Shown here in pieces: positions 34,325-43,517 of a stretch of DNA of 64,000 bases (position 1 is the first letter of the stretch; each line of letters opens with the position of its first letter). The stretch lies in the NCBI GenBank assembly GCA_004193555.1, contig RPGP01000040.1, forward strand, positions 1 through 64,000. The letters are read 5' to 3'. The DNA is from Desulfobacteraceae bacterium Eth-SRB1. Its GTDB lineage: Bacteria > Desulfobacterota > Desulfobacteria > Desulfobacterales > ETH-SRB1. The translations under genes were made by a program, and so were the position numbers. A model generated the notes under the pieces. That model saw only the letters and a program-made list of their open reading frames with translations. It was not told the origin of the DNA and did no database searches.

Positions 34325-35403
34325 TGAAAAGAGATCATGGCGGAAGCATCTGTGAGATTTCCCGAAGATATGGAATCGACGAAGATAAAATCATTGACTT
34401 CAGCGCCAATATAAATCCACTGGGCTATCCGCAGGGGTTAAAAGAAACGATAATTGAAGAATTTGATGCTGCATTAAATTATCCGGATATTGATTCCTTT
34501 GATCTTGTTTCAGGATTATCGGAATACCATGATATTGGCAGGGATTATATCCTTGCAGGGAACGGTTCAACCGAATTCATGTATTCTATTCCCTCAACAT
34601 TCAAACCCCGAAAGGCTCTTATCGTCACACCAGCCTTCAGCGAATACGAAAAGGGCCTCAGTCTGATCGGTACCAAGGTTTCGTGCTTCAAGGCTGAGGA
34701 GAAAGACAATTTTTCCATTGATATAGACTCAGTTTGCGTGCGGTTGAGAGATGGTTTTGATATTGTTTATTTCTGCAATCCCGCCAATCCAACAGGTGTC
34801 CTTACATCAAAAGATGAATTGTGTCGTGCCATTGCATGCGCGGGTAAAACAGGAACACTTGCAGTTATAGATGAAGCCTTCATAGATTTTGTTGAGGAAG
34901 AGTCTGTAAAAAAAGAAATTTTGAGGTTTCACAATCTGATAGTCCTCAGGTCAATGACGAAATTTTTCGGCATTCCAGGGCTCCGTATAGGGTATGTTAT
35001 AGCGGCGCCATCATGTGCTGCAAAAATGAGGGAAAACAAAATTCCATGGACTGTTAATGCCCTGGCGCAAAAAGCAGCTGTTAAAGCCCTTGTTGATGGA
35101 GATTATATCAGGGCAACAAGGCAATATATATCAACCGAAAGGAAGTACTTAAAAGCTGCCTTAAATGAAATCGCCGGGCTGAGCGCCTTTAAAAGCGCTG
35201 CAAACTTCCTCCTTGTTCGTATATATGACAGGGTTGGTTCCAATTCCACAGAGCTCAAAGACCGTCTAACAAGAGAAGGGATACTGATAAGGGACTGTAG
35301 CACATTTGATAGTATGGGAGACCGTTATTTTCGTGTAGCTGTTAAGAAACATGAGCAGAATGTGATTCTTATCGAAAAGTTGAAAGAAGTCATAGGACGG
35401 TAA
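34321..35403 (+). CDS. cobD: Threonine-phosphate decarboxylase
   Basis: CobD makes (R)-1-amino-2-propanol phosphate from threonine phosphate, the substrate of CbiB. It is a PLP aminotransferase-fold protein of 360 residues: DFSANINPLGYP at the start, AGNGSTEFMYSIP, FCNPANPTGVL, and the PLP Lys in SMTKFFGIPGLRIGY. The ATG pair at 34321/34324 overlaps the cbiB stop, so translation is coupled. It ends the corrinoid operon. Confidence 0.93.
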   Translation: MMKRDHGGSICEISRRYGIDEDKIIDFSANINPLGYPQGLKETIIEEFDAALNYPDIDSFDLVSGLSEYHDIGRDYILAGNGSTEFMYSIPSTFKPRKALIVTPAFSEYEKGLSLIGTKVSCFKAEEKDNFSIDIDSVCVRLRDGFDIVYFCNPANPTGVLTSKDELCRAIACAGKTGTLAVIDEAFIDFVEEESVKKEILRFHNLIVLRSMTKFFGIPGLRIGYVIAAPSCAAKMRENKIPWTVNALAQKAAVKALVDGDYIRATRQYISTERKYLKAALNEIAGLSAFKSAANFLLVRIYDRVGSNSTELKDRLTREGILIRDCSTFDSMGDRYFRVAVKKHEQNVILIEKLKEVIGR

Positions 35404-35466
35404 TTTTGTGATTTGTGGTTGATATATTGACTATGTTTAGGATATTAATAATAGATACATTCTTAA

Positions 35467-35492
35467 ACCTAAATTGAGCTATTTTTTACTCG
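35467..35492. repeat. Truncated end of the 161-bp element
   Basis: ACCTAAATTGAGCTATTTTT followed by TACTCG matches the left end of the elements at 18394 and 19970 with one change. The rest is gone and the radC start codon lies seven bases later, so the remnant supplies the upstream region of radC, which has no clear Shine-Dalgarno sequence. Confidence 0.75.
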
Positions 35493-35498
35493 TGTAAA

Positions 35499-36236
35499 AT
35501 GGAAAAAAAGCAAAAAGCAAAATACCCCTTACCCATTCGTGAATGGTCGGAAGATGACCGGCCGCGGGAAAAGCTGCTCAAATACGGAGAGCATACCCTG
35601 AGCAATGCGGAACTTCTTGCTATCTTGATTAGAACGGGCACACCCGGAAGAAGCGCAGTGGATATCGGCAGAGAATTGCTCCATAAATTCAAATCCCTTC
35701 GTTTAATGAGCGGCATTGATGCTTCTGAGTTTAAAGAGATTTCCGGGCTCAAAGACGCAAAAATTGCACAGATCAAGGCGGCCATCGAATTAGGCAGGAG
35801 AATGCTTAGCGAGGAAAAAGCTTTCGAGGGCTCGATTAAAAAATCATCTGATGTGGCAAATTTTCTTATGCCCCTCATGAGAGATTTGAAAAAAGAGCGG
35901 TTTGTGCTTCTTCTTCTCAACAGACGGAATGCTGTATCAGATATGATTGATATCGACTATGGCACAGTTGACAGGGCGAATCCATATATCCGCGATATTA
36001 TCCAGACAACCATCAAATATAATGCCCCGTCGATCATTGTCGCCCACAATCACCCCTCCGGCTCAGTAATCCCCAGTAACGATGATAAAGCATTTACAAG
36101 AAGCCTGATGATGGCGGCCAGGGCAACCGGCATCAGCTTTTTCGACCACATCATCATTGGAGACAACCGCCATTTCAGTTTTGCTGATGAAGGATTGATT
36201 GAAGAATATGAAATGAAGGCTATTCGTGAATTGTAA
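35499..36236 (+). CDS. radC: RadC-family JAB1/MPN domain protein
   Basis: A 245-residue protein with an N-terminal helix-hairpin-helix part (GEHTLSNAELLAILIRTGTPG) and a C-terminal JAMM metalloprotease-like domain (VAHNHPSGSVIPSNDD, the HxH and Asp metal ligands). RadC was once linked to DNA repair, but its true role is unsettled. It stands alone after the corrinoid operon. Length is normal. Confidence 0.92.
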   Translation: MEKKQKAKYPLPIREWSEDDRPREKLLKYGEHTLSNAELLAILIRTGTPGRSAVDIGRELLHKFKSLRLMSGIDASEFKEISGLKDAKIAQIKAAIELGRRMLSEEKAFEGSIKKSSDVANFLMPLMRDLKKERFVLLLLNRRNAVSDMIDIDYGTVDRANPYIRDIIQTTIKYNAPSIIVAHNHPSGSVIPSNDDKAFTRSLMMAARATGISFFDHIIIGDNRHFSFADEGLIEEYEMKAIREL

Positions 36237-36366
36237 TAATGTTCCTGTGAAAATTCCAAGAGACCGGCAAGAAAACTATCCGGACGCAAGTTTTGAGGTG
36301 ACATATCGAGAAAATTATCTGAATTTCATAAATTTAACTGAATGAATACACCAAGATAGATATTCA

Positions 36367-36391
36367 ACTGCTATTTTTTAAAAAATAGCAA
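36367..36391. terminator. Perfect palindrome after radC
   Basis: TGCTATTTTTTAAAAAATAGCA is self-complementary and forms a hairpin with a T run on its 5' arm. It may end radC transcription from the one side and lies just upstream of the csp promoter. Confidence 0.5.
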
Positions 36392-36400
36392 TAATAAACC

Positions 36401-36428
36401 TTGCTTTTAACCTAAAAGGTGTTATAAT
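36401..36428 (+). promoter_or_regulatory. Probable sigma70 promoter of the cold-shock gene
   Basis: TTGCTT at 36401 and a perfect TATAAT at 36423 are 16 bases apart. Transcription would begin near 36435 and leave a leader of about 120 bases, with a possible hairpin at TGCCAAAGTGGCA (36495-36507). Long structured leaders are typical of cold-shock mRNAs. Confidence 0.65.
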
Positions 36429-36556
36429 TCTTATTAATCAATAAAGGCCCATTCTTAATTGGCGGGCCGGTTTCGTTCTAAAGGAAAGTACCATTTGCCA
36501 AAGTGGCACCCTGAAGTCTGGGACTATGAGAATTTTTGAAAAGGAGGGTGTTAATT

Positions 36557-36757
36557 ATGGCTAATGGAATTGTAAAATGGTTTAATAGCGGTAAAGGCTT
36601 TGGTTTTATTGAGCAGGAAGATGGACCGGATGTATTTGTTCATCATTCAGCAATCAATGCAAGTGGGTTCAAGTCTCTTGATGAAGGCGACCGAGTCACC
36701 TTTGACATTGAGCAGGGTCAAAAAGGTCCTGCTGCAGCAAATGTCACTACGGTTTAG
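36557..36757 (+). CDS. Cold-shock domain protein (CspA family)
   Basis: A 66-residue single cold-shock domain: [20 protein letters not shown] carries RNP1 (KGFGFI), and VFVHHSAI is RNP2. It binds single-stranded RNA and DNA and melts structure. I choose ATG 36557, which follows AAAAGGAGGGTG, and not the longer frame at 36536. A strong terminator follows. Confidence 0.96.
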   Translation: MANGIVKWFNSGKGFGFIEQEDGPDVFVHHSAINASGFKSLDEGDRVTFDIEQGQKGPAAANVTTV

Positions 36758-36776
36758 ACCAATATTTTTGAGTTAA

Positions 36777-36823
36777 AAAAAGGGCATTCCATCAAATTGT
36801 TAGGGAATGCCCTTTTTGTTTTT
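36777..36823 (+). terminator. Intrinsic terminator after the cold-shock gene
   Basis: AAAGGGCATTCC and GGAATGCCCTTT form the stem around a loop of about 13 bases, followed by a T-rich run. It separates csp from the cysteine desulfurase gene. Confidence 0.88.
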
Positions 36824-36875
36824 TCTCCTTCAGATAAATTTAATAATCCCTAATCCTTTTTTAAGGGGCAAGTAG

Positions 36876-38006
36876 ATGATCTATCTTGATTATAATGCCA
36901 CAACCCCGATAGATTCGGATGTTGCTGCGGCTATGATGCCGTTTATCAGGGAAGCATTTGGAAATCCCAGCAGCTCATATTATCTGGGGATAAGAGCAAA
37001 GCAGGCGCTTGAAAAGGCACGCGGTCAGGCAGCAAGACTCCTCGGGTGCAAACATAACGAAATCGTTTTTACCAGCGGAGGGAGCGAATCAAACAATATG
37101 GTTCTAAAGGGTGTGGCTTTAAGCCTGCGCTCCAAAGGCCGTCACATCCTTACCACAGCGATTGAACATCCTGCTATCTTCAATCCTGCCATCTTTCTCA
37201 TGGAAAACGGCTGGGATGTGACCTTTCTTCCTGTGGACAGCTACGGCTCTGTTGATCCGGACGATGTGAAAAAGGCTGTCAGAAAGGATACAGTGCTTAT
37301 CTCTGTTATGCATGCAAACAATGAAACCGGCACCATCCAGCCTGTTCAGGAAATTGGCCGCATTTCCAGGGAACATGGGATCTTCTTCCATACAGATGCG
37401 GCTCAATCTATCGGTAAGATTAAAACCGATGTGAATGATCTGTGCGTCGATTTTTTATCAGTGACCGGCCATAAATTATATGCCCCCAAAGGTGTGGGCG
37501 CCCTCTATATTCGCAATGGAATTGAGATCGTTCCACTGATTCATGGCGGGGGTCAGGAGAATGGCCGCAGGTCGGGCACTGAAAATGTAATTATGAGCGT
37601 GGGTCTGGGCGCAGCCTGTGAACTTGCGCGGAAGCATCTAAAAGATTACACGGCCCGTATTATTGCCCTGCGTGACAGGCTTCATGATAATATAAAAAAG
37701 AATGTTTCTGAGCTTGTACTTAATGGACACCCTGAAAATCGTCTTCCAAATGCTCTCAATTTTTCATTCCCGGGAATAACTGGAAAAAAAATTCTGGAGA
37801 AAATTCCGGATCTGTGCGCATCAACAGGCGCAGCCTGCGAAGATCGTTCAGTAAAAATATCCCATGTTCTCACGGCAATGGGAGTTTCCCGTGAGATAGG
37901 GATGGGAGCGGTACGCCTCACACTTGGCAGGCCTACAACTGAGGAAGAAGTTGATCAGGCGGCAGATTGGATAGTAAAAGCGGTGAAATCAGGGATTAAG
38001 GATTAG
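36876..38006 (+). CDS. Cysteine desulfurase, NifS/IscS-like
   Basis: A 376-residue PLP enzyme that takes sulfur from cysteine for Fe-S clusters and thio-cofactors. The start MIYLDYNATTPID, the His-containing FHTDAAQSIGKI, the PLP Lys in SVTGHKLYAPKG and the catalytic Cys loop CASTGAACEDRS are all present. No iscU neighbour is seen, so which sulfur acceptor it serves is open. It is followed within five bases by a zinc-binding-protein gene. Confidence 0.93.
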   Translation: MIYLDYNATTPIDSDVAAAMMPFIREAFGNPSSSYYLGIRAKQALEKARGQAARLLGCKHNEIVFTSGGSESNNMVLKGVALSLRSKGRHILTTAIEHPAIFNPAIFLMENGWDVTFLPVDSYGSVDPDDVKKAVRKDTVLISVMHANNETGTIQPVQEIGRISREHGIFFHTDAAQSIGKIKTDVNDLCVDFLSVTGHKLYAPKGVGALYIRNGIEIVPLIHGGGQENGRRSGTENVIMSVGLGAACELARKHLKDYTARIIALRDRLHDNIKKNVSELVLNGHPENRLPNALNFSFPGITGKKILEKIPDLCASTGAACEDRSVKISHVLTAMGVSREIGMGAVRLTLGRPTTEEEVDQAADWIVKAVKSGIKD

Positions 38007-38010
38007 GGTT

Positions 38011-38919
38011 ATGAAAAATATATTTGTCTGTATTTTTTGCGCTGTATTTTTGATTTTTTGCCTGAGCGACGGCAATGTTTATGCAAAATCGACAAAAAGT
38101 AATATGGAAAAGATCAAAGTTTTTGTCAGCATTTTGCCCCAGGCGTATTTTGTAGAGCGCATCGGAGGTGACCGTGTCGATGTTTCTGTGATGGTTGGGC
38201 CCGGCAGCAGTCCTGCCACATATGAACCTGTGCCCAGACAGATGGTGGAGATAGGCAATGCGCAACTTTTTTTTCGCATTGGCGTACCCTTTGAAAACGT
38301 GTGGATGGATCGGATAGGCAAAACAAATCCAAAAATGAAGGTAATAGATACGCGGCGCGGCATCAAACTTCTTCCCATGAAAACCCATCATCTCAAGGCG
38401 CCAAAACAACATGCCGGTCATCAGCAAGGCGGTTTAAAAGACCCCCATATCTGGACAAGCGTCAGGCTGGTTAAGACCCAGGCGCAAAACATCTGCGATG
38501 CTCTGATTAACCTGGACCCGGACAATAAAAGGTATTATCAAAACAATTTAATAGCATTTATAGATGATCTCAATAATCTTGATGCGGAAATTGTCGAAAG
38601 CCTGAAAGGTATCAGAGTGCGAAAATTTATGGTTTTTCACCCTGCATGGGGATACTTTGCCCGTGATTACGGCCTGGATCAGATACCAATTGAAATCGAA
38701 GGGAAAAAGCCTGGTGCAAGGGAGCTTGCCAATCTCATTGAAGAGGCAAAAAATGATGGAATAAAGATAATTTTTGTGCAAAAACAGTTCAGCGAAAAAA
38801 GCGCTGAAGCTCTGGCTGATGCTATTGGAGGAAGGATAATTCAGATCGATCCATTAGCGAGAGATTATCTTAATAATATGAAGATGATTGCCGAAACATT
38901 TCGCAGGGTAATGCGATGA
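38011..38919 (+). CDS. znuA: Zinc/manganese ABC transporter substrate-binding protein, ZnuA-like
   Basis: A 302-residue periplasmic protein with a signal peptide (about 1-27), then ILPQAYFVERIGGDRVDVSV and PATYEPVPRQM. A His-rich loop (HHLKAPKQHAGHQQGG) and DPHIWTS carry metal ligands; further ligands lie in VFHPAWGYFARDYG and at IDPLARDY. The His-rich loop favours zinc over manganese. It overlaps znuC by four bases. Confidence 0.9.
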   Translation: MKNIFVCIFCAVFLIFCLSDGNVYAKSTKSNMEKIKVFVSILPQAYFVERIGGDRVDVSVMVGPGSSPATYEPVPRQMVEIGNAQLFFRIGVPFENVWMDRIGKTNPKMKVIDTRRGIKLLPMKTHHLKAPKQHAGHQQGGLKDPHIWTSVRLVKTQAQNICDALINLDPDNKRYYQNNLIAFIDDLNNLDAEIVESLKGIRVRKFMVFHPAWGYFARDYGLDQIPIEIEGKKPGARELANLIEEAKNDGIKIIFVQKQFSEKSAEALADAIGGRIIQIDPLARDYLNNMKMIAETFRRVMR

Positions 38920-39656
38920 CCACGAATAAAGCGGTTGTAGAAATCAGAAATGTAGATTTTGCCTATAATGATGTTCTTGTGCTAAAGGATATCACACTGA
39001 CAATTGAAGAGGGTAATTTCTTGGGAATAGTAGGCCCTAACGGGAGCGGCAAAACCACGCTTTTAAAATTAATGCTCGGTTTGATTCACCCCTTAAGGGG
39101 CAGCATTCGTGTGCTTGGCCAGGCGCCTGAACTGGCAAGGCATTCCATCGGCTATGTGCCGCAGCATGCTGAAATTGACTCCGGCTTTCCCATCAGTGTA
39201 ATGGATGTGGTTCTAATAGGCCGGCTGGGAAAGGCTCCGTTGTTTGGAGGGTACCGGAAAATTGATCGAGAGATGGCCGAAGAGGCCTTGAAAGAAGTGG
39301 AGATTTATGAATTTCGCAGCCACCATTTTGGAACCCTGTCCGGCGGTCAGAAACAGCGGGTTCTCATGGCAAGGGCATTGGTGGGAAAACCGGAAATGCT
39401 TCTTCTTGATGAGCCGACAGCAAGCATAGACGGAAGGGTAGAACAGGATATTTATGAACTCTTAAAAAGGCTTAATGCAAAGGTGACAATTGTTCTTGTT
39501 TCTCACGATCTGGGTTTTATTTCCACATACGTGAACCGTGTTGCATGTGTTAACCGGAGCCTTGTCTGCAACCCAACGGAGCATGTTACGGCAGATGTTA
39601 TCGAGGCATGCTATAGCGGGCCGGTTCATATGATAAAGCACAAGTGCGAATTATGA
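38916..39656 (+). CDS. znuC: Zinc/manganese ABC transporter ATPase, ZnuC-like
   Basis: A 246-residue ABC ATPase: Walker A GPNGSGKTT, signature LSGGQKQRVLMARAL, Walker B MLLLDEPTAS and a switch His in LVSHDLG. It couples to ZnuA and the permease at 39876. Genes are in order A-C-B but a hairpin repeat and a heptamer array lie between C and B. Confidence 0.92.
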   Translation: MTTNKAVVEIRNVDFAYNDVLVLKDITLTIEEGNFLGIVGPNGSGKTTLLKLMLGLIHPLRGSIRVLGQAPELARHSIGYVPQHAEIDSGFPISVMDVVLIGRLGKAPLFGGYRKIDREMAEEALKEVEIYEFRSHHFGTLSGGQKQRVLMARALVGKPEMLLLDEPTASIDGRVEQDIYELLKRLNAKVTIVLVSHDLGFISTYVNRVACVNRSLVCNPTEHVTADVIEACYSGPVHMIKHKCEL

Positions 39657-39816
39657 TGGCGTCGTAAAAAGTCCCATCTACCGCGTTGCAGTAATTTTTC
39701 AGACTCTCAACATACTATATGTATGCCTTCGATCCTGAAAAATTACTACGCCTTGTATATGAAACTTTTTACTTGGCCATCTATAGTTAAATTCGTGACT
39801 TTTTACGAAGCCATCA
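39655..39816. repeat. About 162-bp hairpin element between znuC and znuB
   Basis: Ends TGGCGTCGTAAAAAGTC and GACTTTTTACGAAGCCA are inverted copies, and inner arms (GTAATTTTTCAG and CTGAAAAATTAC) pair as well. A relative with the same ends lies at 46035-46206. It breaks up the znu operon but leaves both genes intact. Confidence 0.85.
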
Positions 39817-39826
39817 GTTTTCTTAA

Positions 39827-39868
39827 CACTTAACACCTAACACCTAACACCTAACACTTAACACCTAA
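39827..39868 (+). repeat. Six tandem heptamers upstream of znuB
   Basis: CACTTAA or CACCTAA occurs six times in direct succession (order: CACTTAA, three CACCTAA, CACTTAA, CACCTAA). The array ends seven bases before the znuB ATG and takes the place where a Shine-Dalgarno sequence should be. Copy-number change could alter znuB translation. Confidence 0.85.
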
Positions 39869-39875
39869 TATAATA

Positions 39876-40715
39876 ATGTTTGAATTTATTCATGTGCTTC
39901 AAAGCCAGGATTTTATGCAAAACGCCCTCACTGTCGGTTTGTTAGCCAGTGTGGCGTGCGGGGTTATGGGCACATATGTTGTGGTCAGACGGATTGTTTT
40001 TATCAGCGGCGGGATATCTCATACAGTACTTGGCGGGATGGGAGCGGCATATTACTATGGTTTCAATCCCATACATGGAGCCTTTGTGGTGGCGATTATC
40101 GCTGCGCTTTTAATCGGGTTTGTGAGCCTTCGGTATCACCAGCATGAAGACACACTGATAGGGGCATTATGGGCTGTTGGGATGGCTGTAGGGATATTAT
40201 TTATCTATAAAACACCTGGCTATAACGTCGATCTTATGAGCTACCTGTTTGGCAATATCCTTATGGTGGGAAGAGAAAGCGTAAAGTTTGTTGCCTGTCT
40301 TGATCTGCTTATCATTTCGATAGTGCTGCTTCTTTACAAGCGTTTTTTAGCTGTATGCTTTGATGAGGAATACACCAGACTTCAGGGCATCGGTGTCATG
40401 AGCACTTATCTGCTTTTACTCTGCCTTATTGCAATTACTGTTGTTATGCTGATACAGGTGGTGGGAATTATACTGGTGATAGCGCTGCTCACTCTTCCTG
40501 CCGCAACCGCGCGTTATTTTGCTCCAAGCCTTGGCAGTATGATGATTCTTGCATCAATTCTCGGAGCGGTATTTACTACTTCGGGCCTTATTGTTTCTTA
40601 CGAGCAGAATCTTCCATCAGGGGCTACTATAATAGTTATTGCCGGAATGGCCTATATTGTCGCGACTGTTCTAAGAGGGTTGGTTTCAAGATTTCGCAGT
40701 TATGATAAAAAGTAA
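39876..40715 (+). CDS. znuB: Zinc/manganese ABC transporter permease, ZnuB-like
   Basis: A 279-residue membrane protein with about eight hydrophobic segments. FVVIRRIVFISGGISHTV-like text (RRIVFISGGISHTVLGG) marks the ABC-3 metal permease family, and QVVGIILVIALLTLPAATA is the usual last pore segment. It forms the channel for ZnuAC. There is no visible ribosome binding site; a heptamer array occupies that place. Confidence 0.9.
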   Translation: MFEFIHVLQSQDFMQNALTVGLLASVACGVMGTYVVVRRIVFISGGISHTVLGGMGAAYYYGFNPIHGAFVVAIIAALLIGFVSLRYHQHEDTLIGALWAVGMAVGILFIYKTPGYNVDLMSYLFGNILMVGRESVKFVACLDLLIISIVLLLYKRFLAVCFDEEYTRLQGIGVMSTYLLLLCLIAITVVMLIQVVGIILVIALLTLPAATARYFAPSLGSMMILASILGAVFTTSGLIVSYEQNLPSGATIIVIAGMAYIVATVLRGLVSRFRSYDKK

Positions 40716-40786
40716 TGGTTATAGTCAAATTGCCACCCCCCAGAGGAGTTGACTTGTTTTATTTGTCCTGAAAGGCACCATGTTTT

Positions 40787-40966
40787 AAGTGTCTAAAGTG
40801 AGCTAAAGTGCCTAAAGTTAAGGAATGCGCCTCCGGCGCTGCTAATTTTAACTTTTACAAAACAAGTTAGATCACTTGAAGTCTTTACCCAGGCCTAATA
40901 TGCGGGCCGAGTTAGTGTCAAAGCAGGCTTTAAAATAGATAGAATACCTTAACTTTAGGCACTTGT
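40787..40966. repeat. Hairpin element, TGCCTAAAGT family, copy 1
   Basis: AAGTGCCTAAAGTTAAGGA on the left (40807-40825) is mirrored by CCTTAACTTTAGGCACTT on the right (40948-40965). The left side also carries a second unit, GTCTAAAGTGAGCTAAAG. The same family lies between the two tRNA genes at 56000-56187. The gap 40716-41042 has no gene. Confidence 0.85.
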
Positions 40967-41042
40967 AACCAACTAATTCCTATAACGGTATAAGCTTCTT
41001 ATAGTACCACTACCAGAAGTAGTGGTTTAGGCCGATTAATAA

Positions 41043-41354
41043 ATGTTTCTAATTGCAGGGATTTCCCCAAAAACAAAGATACTTGATAACAACCCCAGGT
41101 TATGCCCTGTATGCGGGCTGGCGCGTGCCTATTTTAAAAGGGTTGATCATTACTTTAACCTGTTTTTTATTCCGATTTTAAGGGTAAAAAAAGGCCAGCC
41201 TTTTATCATGTGTGATAATTGCGAAAGAAATATACACGATTTTGGCATGGGAGACAATCTATGGCGGGGCAAAAAGAGCTTAAGGTGCAGGAATTGCGGC
41301 AGAACTCTGCATAAGGAGTTCAAGTTCTGCCCCTATTGCGGCAAACAGATATAG
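41043..41354 (+). CDS. Zinc-ribbon protein of unknown function
   Basis: A 103-residue protein with four paired Cys motifs: CPVCGLAR, MCDNCER, CRNCGRTL and CPYCGKQI, so it can bind two zinc ions. A hydrophobic stretch YFNLFFIPILRV lies in the middle. It resembles small zinc-ribbon proteins widespread in Deltaproteobacteria. It stands alone between repeats, with no operon partner. Role unknown. No clear Shine-Dalgarno site. Confidence 0.75.
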   Translation: MFLIAGISPKTKILDNNPRLCPVCGLARAYFKRVDHYFNLFFIPILRVKKGQPFIMCDNCERNIHDFGMGDNLWRGKKSLRCRNCGRTLHKEFKFCPYCGKQI

Positions 41355-41782
41355 CCTGTCATTTTCTATTCTTTATTCTTTAAAATCGATTGCCTGTCAT
41401 GTCCGCTATTTATTTTATGTGGTGCACTTTGAAGTTGAATTCACCTATGTTTAGATGTACTTGCAGGACGCCCCTTTAGTTTTACAGTTTAAAGACCGGT
41501 CAGTTCATAGCTATCAGCGTGTACTATGTTTTCTCCTCGCTTCTCAGATAAGCTTATTCCTGATAAGGAGCGTTTGACTTAAGGGACATCCTCAGTTTAT
41601 AAATTTATATCGTCAACAAATAGCTATTGATTTTCTTTTGCGATTTATTCACCGCCAATAGTCGTAGAGTTCAGTATTTGTCTAATTTGTCGAGGATTTT
41701 TTTTGCGTCCAGCCGATGTCTGGTTATCAAATTATAATATCTTTGGCTTGATTTTGGCTTATAAAATTAATATAAACATGTC
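41355..41782. other. Gene-free stretch before dGTPase
   Basis: I see no gene, RNA or clear repeat in these 430 bases. They are AT-rich near the right end, where the promoter of the dGTPase gene is expected. Confidence 0.4.
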
Positions 41783-42838
41783 ATGTCTATTCGTGAAGAT
41801 TTTGAAAATCGTGAAAAAACTTTTATGTCTCCACATGGATGCCTTAGTTCCAATTCACGGGGCCGGCTAAGGCAGGAAGAGCCCTGCCCTATTCGCACCG
41901 TTTTTCAGCGGGACAGGGACCGCATTATTTATTCAAACGCCTTCAGACGGTTAAAGCATAAAACCCAGGTTTTTTTATCCCCTATGGGAGATCATTACAG
42001 AACACGCCTTACACATACACTGGAAGTGGCGGAAATTGCAAGAACAATAGCAAGGGCCATGCGGTTAAACGAAGATCTGGTCGAAGCAATTGCATTAGGA
42101 CATGACCTGGGGCATACACCATTCGGGCATGGCGGTGAAGTGGCTCTGAAAGAAATTTATTCAAAGAGTTTTTCTCACAATGAGCAGAGCCTTCGAGTTG
42201 TTGATCTGCTGGAAAACAACGGCAAAGGTCTTAATTTAACCCTCGAGGTTCGTGACGGGATATTAAAACATTCAAAGGGCTACGGCCCAATGGTCTGTAA
42301 TGATTCAAGAGAGTGCGCTTTAACTGTTGAGGGGAGAATATTAAGAGTTGCCGATATAATCGGATATCTAAACCATGATTTTGACGACGCAATACGCAGC
42401 GGCGTTATTACTTTGGACCAGACTCCTGAATCATGTTTAAAGGTTATTGGAAAAACCCATTCGCAGAGAGCCAATACAATGATAAGGGATATTATTGATT
42501 CAAGCAGGGTTGTTGATGGTAACCTGTGCATACTGATAAGCGATGAGCTGTTTGCAGCAATGACCGTATTAAGAGAGTTTCTTTATGAAAAGGTATATCG
42601 CTCACCGCAGGTCCATAAGGAGTTTATTAAGGCAAAAAAAATATTGTCGGATCTTTACAACTATCTTTTAAAAAACGATAAAATACTAAAGGAAAAACTT
42701 GAAGACATGGAAATGCTGGCCATCTATGACTCCGAACAGTCTAAAGAACGGGTAGTTTGCGACTTGATTGCGAGTATGACTGATAGATATGCTCTGAAAC
42801 TTTACGAGGAAATTTTCTTCCCCATACCTATTGTTTAA
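41783..42838 (+). CDS. dgt: Deoxyguanosinetriphosphate triphosphohydrolase-like protein
   Basis: A 351-residue HD-domain enzyme that hydrolyses dGTP (or other dNTPs) to the nucleoside and triphosphate. FRRLKHKTQVFLSP and DHYRTRLTHTLEVAEIA hold the first metal His, GHDLGHTPFGHGGE the HD pair and DHNEQSLRV-type text (SHNEQSLRVVD) the next His. The length and order fit the short Dgt class. The gene is followed by a cluster of Cys-rich proteins. Confidence 0.92.
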   Translation: MSIREDFENREKTFMSPHGCLSSNSRGRLRQEEPCPIRTVFQRDRDRIIYSNAFRRLKHKTQVFLSPMGDHYRTRLTHTLEVAEIARTIARAMRLNEDLVEAIALGHDLGHTPFGHGGEVALKEIYSKSFSHNEQSLRVVDLLENNGKGLNLTLEVRDGILKHSKGYGPMVCNDSRECALTVEGRILRVADIIGYLNHDFDDAIRSGVITLDQTPESCLKVIGKTHSQRANTMIRDIIDSSRVVDGNLCILISDELFAAMTVLREFLYEKVYRSPQVHKEFIKAKKILSDLYNYLLKNDKILKEKLEDMEMLAIYDSEQSKERVVCDLIASMTDRYALKLYEEIFFPIPIV

Positions 42839-42867
42839 CCTAAGGGGTTAAGCCAATATGGTGCCCG

Positions 42868-43464
42868 ATGTTTTTACCTGTGAAAAAAATAAAATCTCAA
42901 TATAATAAATATTCACCTTTTTTAGACAGGTTAAAGGTAATTTATGCGGCAATGGATAAGAAATACCATGAAGCCGCAGATTATTATGGATTCTATTGCG
43001 AGGGATGCAAAGACAATTGCTGCCGCACACTTTTTTATCACTATACACTTCTGGAATATTTTTATATTCTTGAAGGGTACGGCACCCTTGAATATGACAG
43101 GCAGGTTGAAATAAAAAACAGGGCTCTGGAGGTATGCGGGAAAACTGATGAGGCTGAAAAAAAAGGAATGAAGGTGCGATTGATGTGTCCTCTTAATTTC
43201 GACGACATGTGCGTATTATATGTCTATCGTCCAATGATATGCAGATTGCACGGCATTCCCCACGAACTTCAAAGGGCCGGTCAGAATGTAGTTCATAGTC
43301 CTGGATGCGATGCCTTTACAGAACAAAATAAGAAAAAAAGCTACTTCAAATTTGACAGAACACCTTTTTATATAAAAATGGCTGAGCTGGAAAATGAGCT
43401 GAAAATGGCGGCCAATATTACGCAAAAGTTAAAAATGACCGTAGCACAGATGTTAATCTTGTAA
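42868..43464 (+). CDS. Cys-cluster protein, YkgJ-like
   Basis: A 198-residue protein with grouped cysteines: YCEGCKDNCCRTLF near residue 47, MCPLNFDDMCVLYVYRPMICRLHG near 110-135 and a further Cys in SPGCDAF. This is the zinc- or iron-chelate pattern of the YkgJ/UPF0153 group, whose function is unknown. It is 30 bases after dgt and 54 before a second Cys-cluster gene. The start has no strong ribosome site and could be the downstream Met. Confidence 0.75.
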   Translation: MFLPVKKIKSQYNKYSPFLDRLKVIYAAMDKKYHEAADYYGFYCEGCKDNCCRTLFYHYTLLEYFYILEGYGTLEYDRQVEIKNRALEVCGKTDEAEKKGMKVRLMCPLNFDDMCVLYVYRPMICRLHGIPHELQRAGQNVVHSPGCDAFTEQNKKKSYFKFDRTPFYIKMAELENELKMAANITQKLKMTVAQMLIL

Positions 43465-43517
43465 ATTATGGTGTTTTAATCCTGAATATCCTGTTAATCC
43501 TGTCAAAAAAAGTTTAT

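Noticed and set aside
39827-39868. CRISPR or telomere-type repeat
   Set aside because: Only six 7-base units with no spacers.
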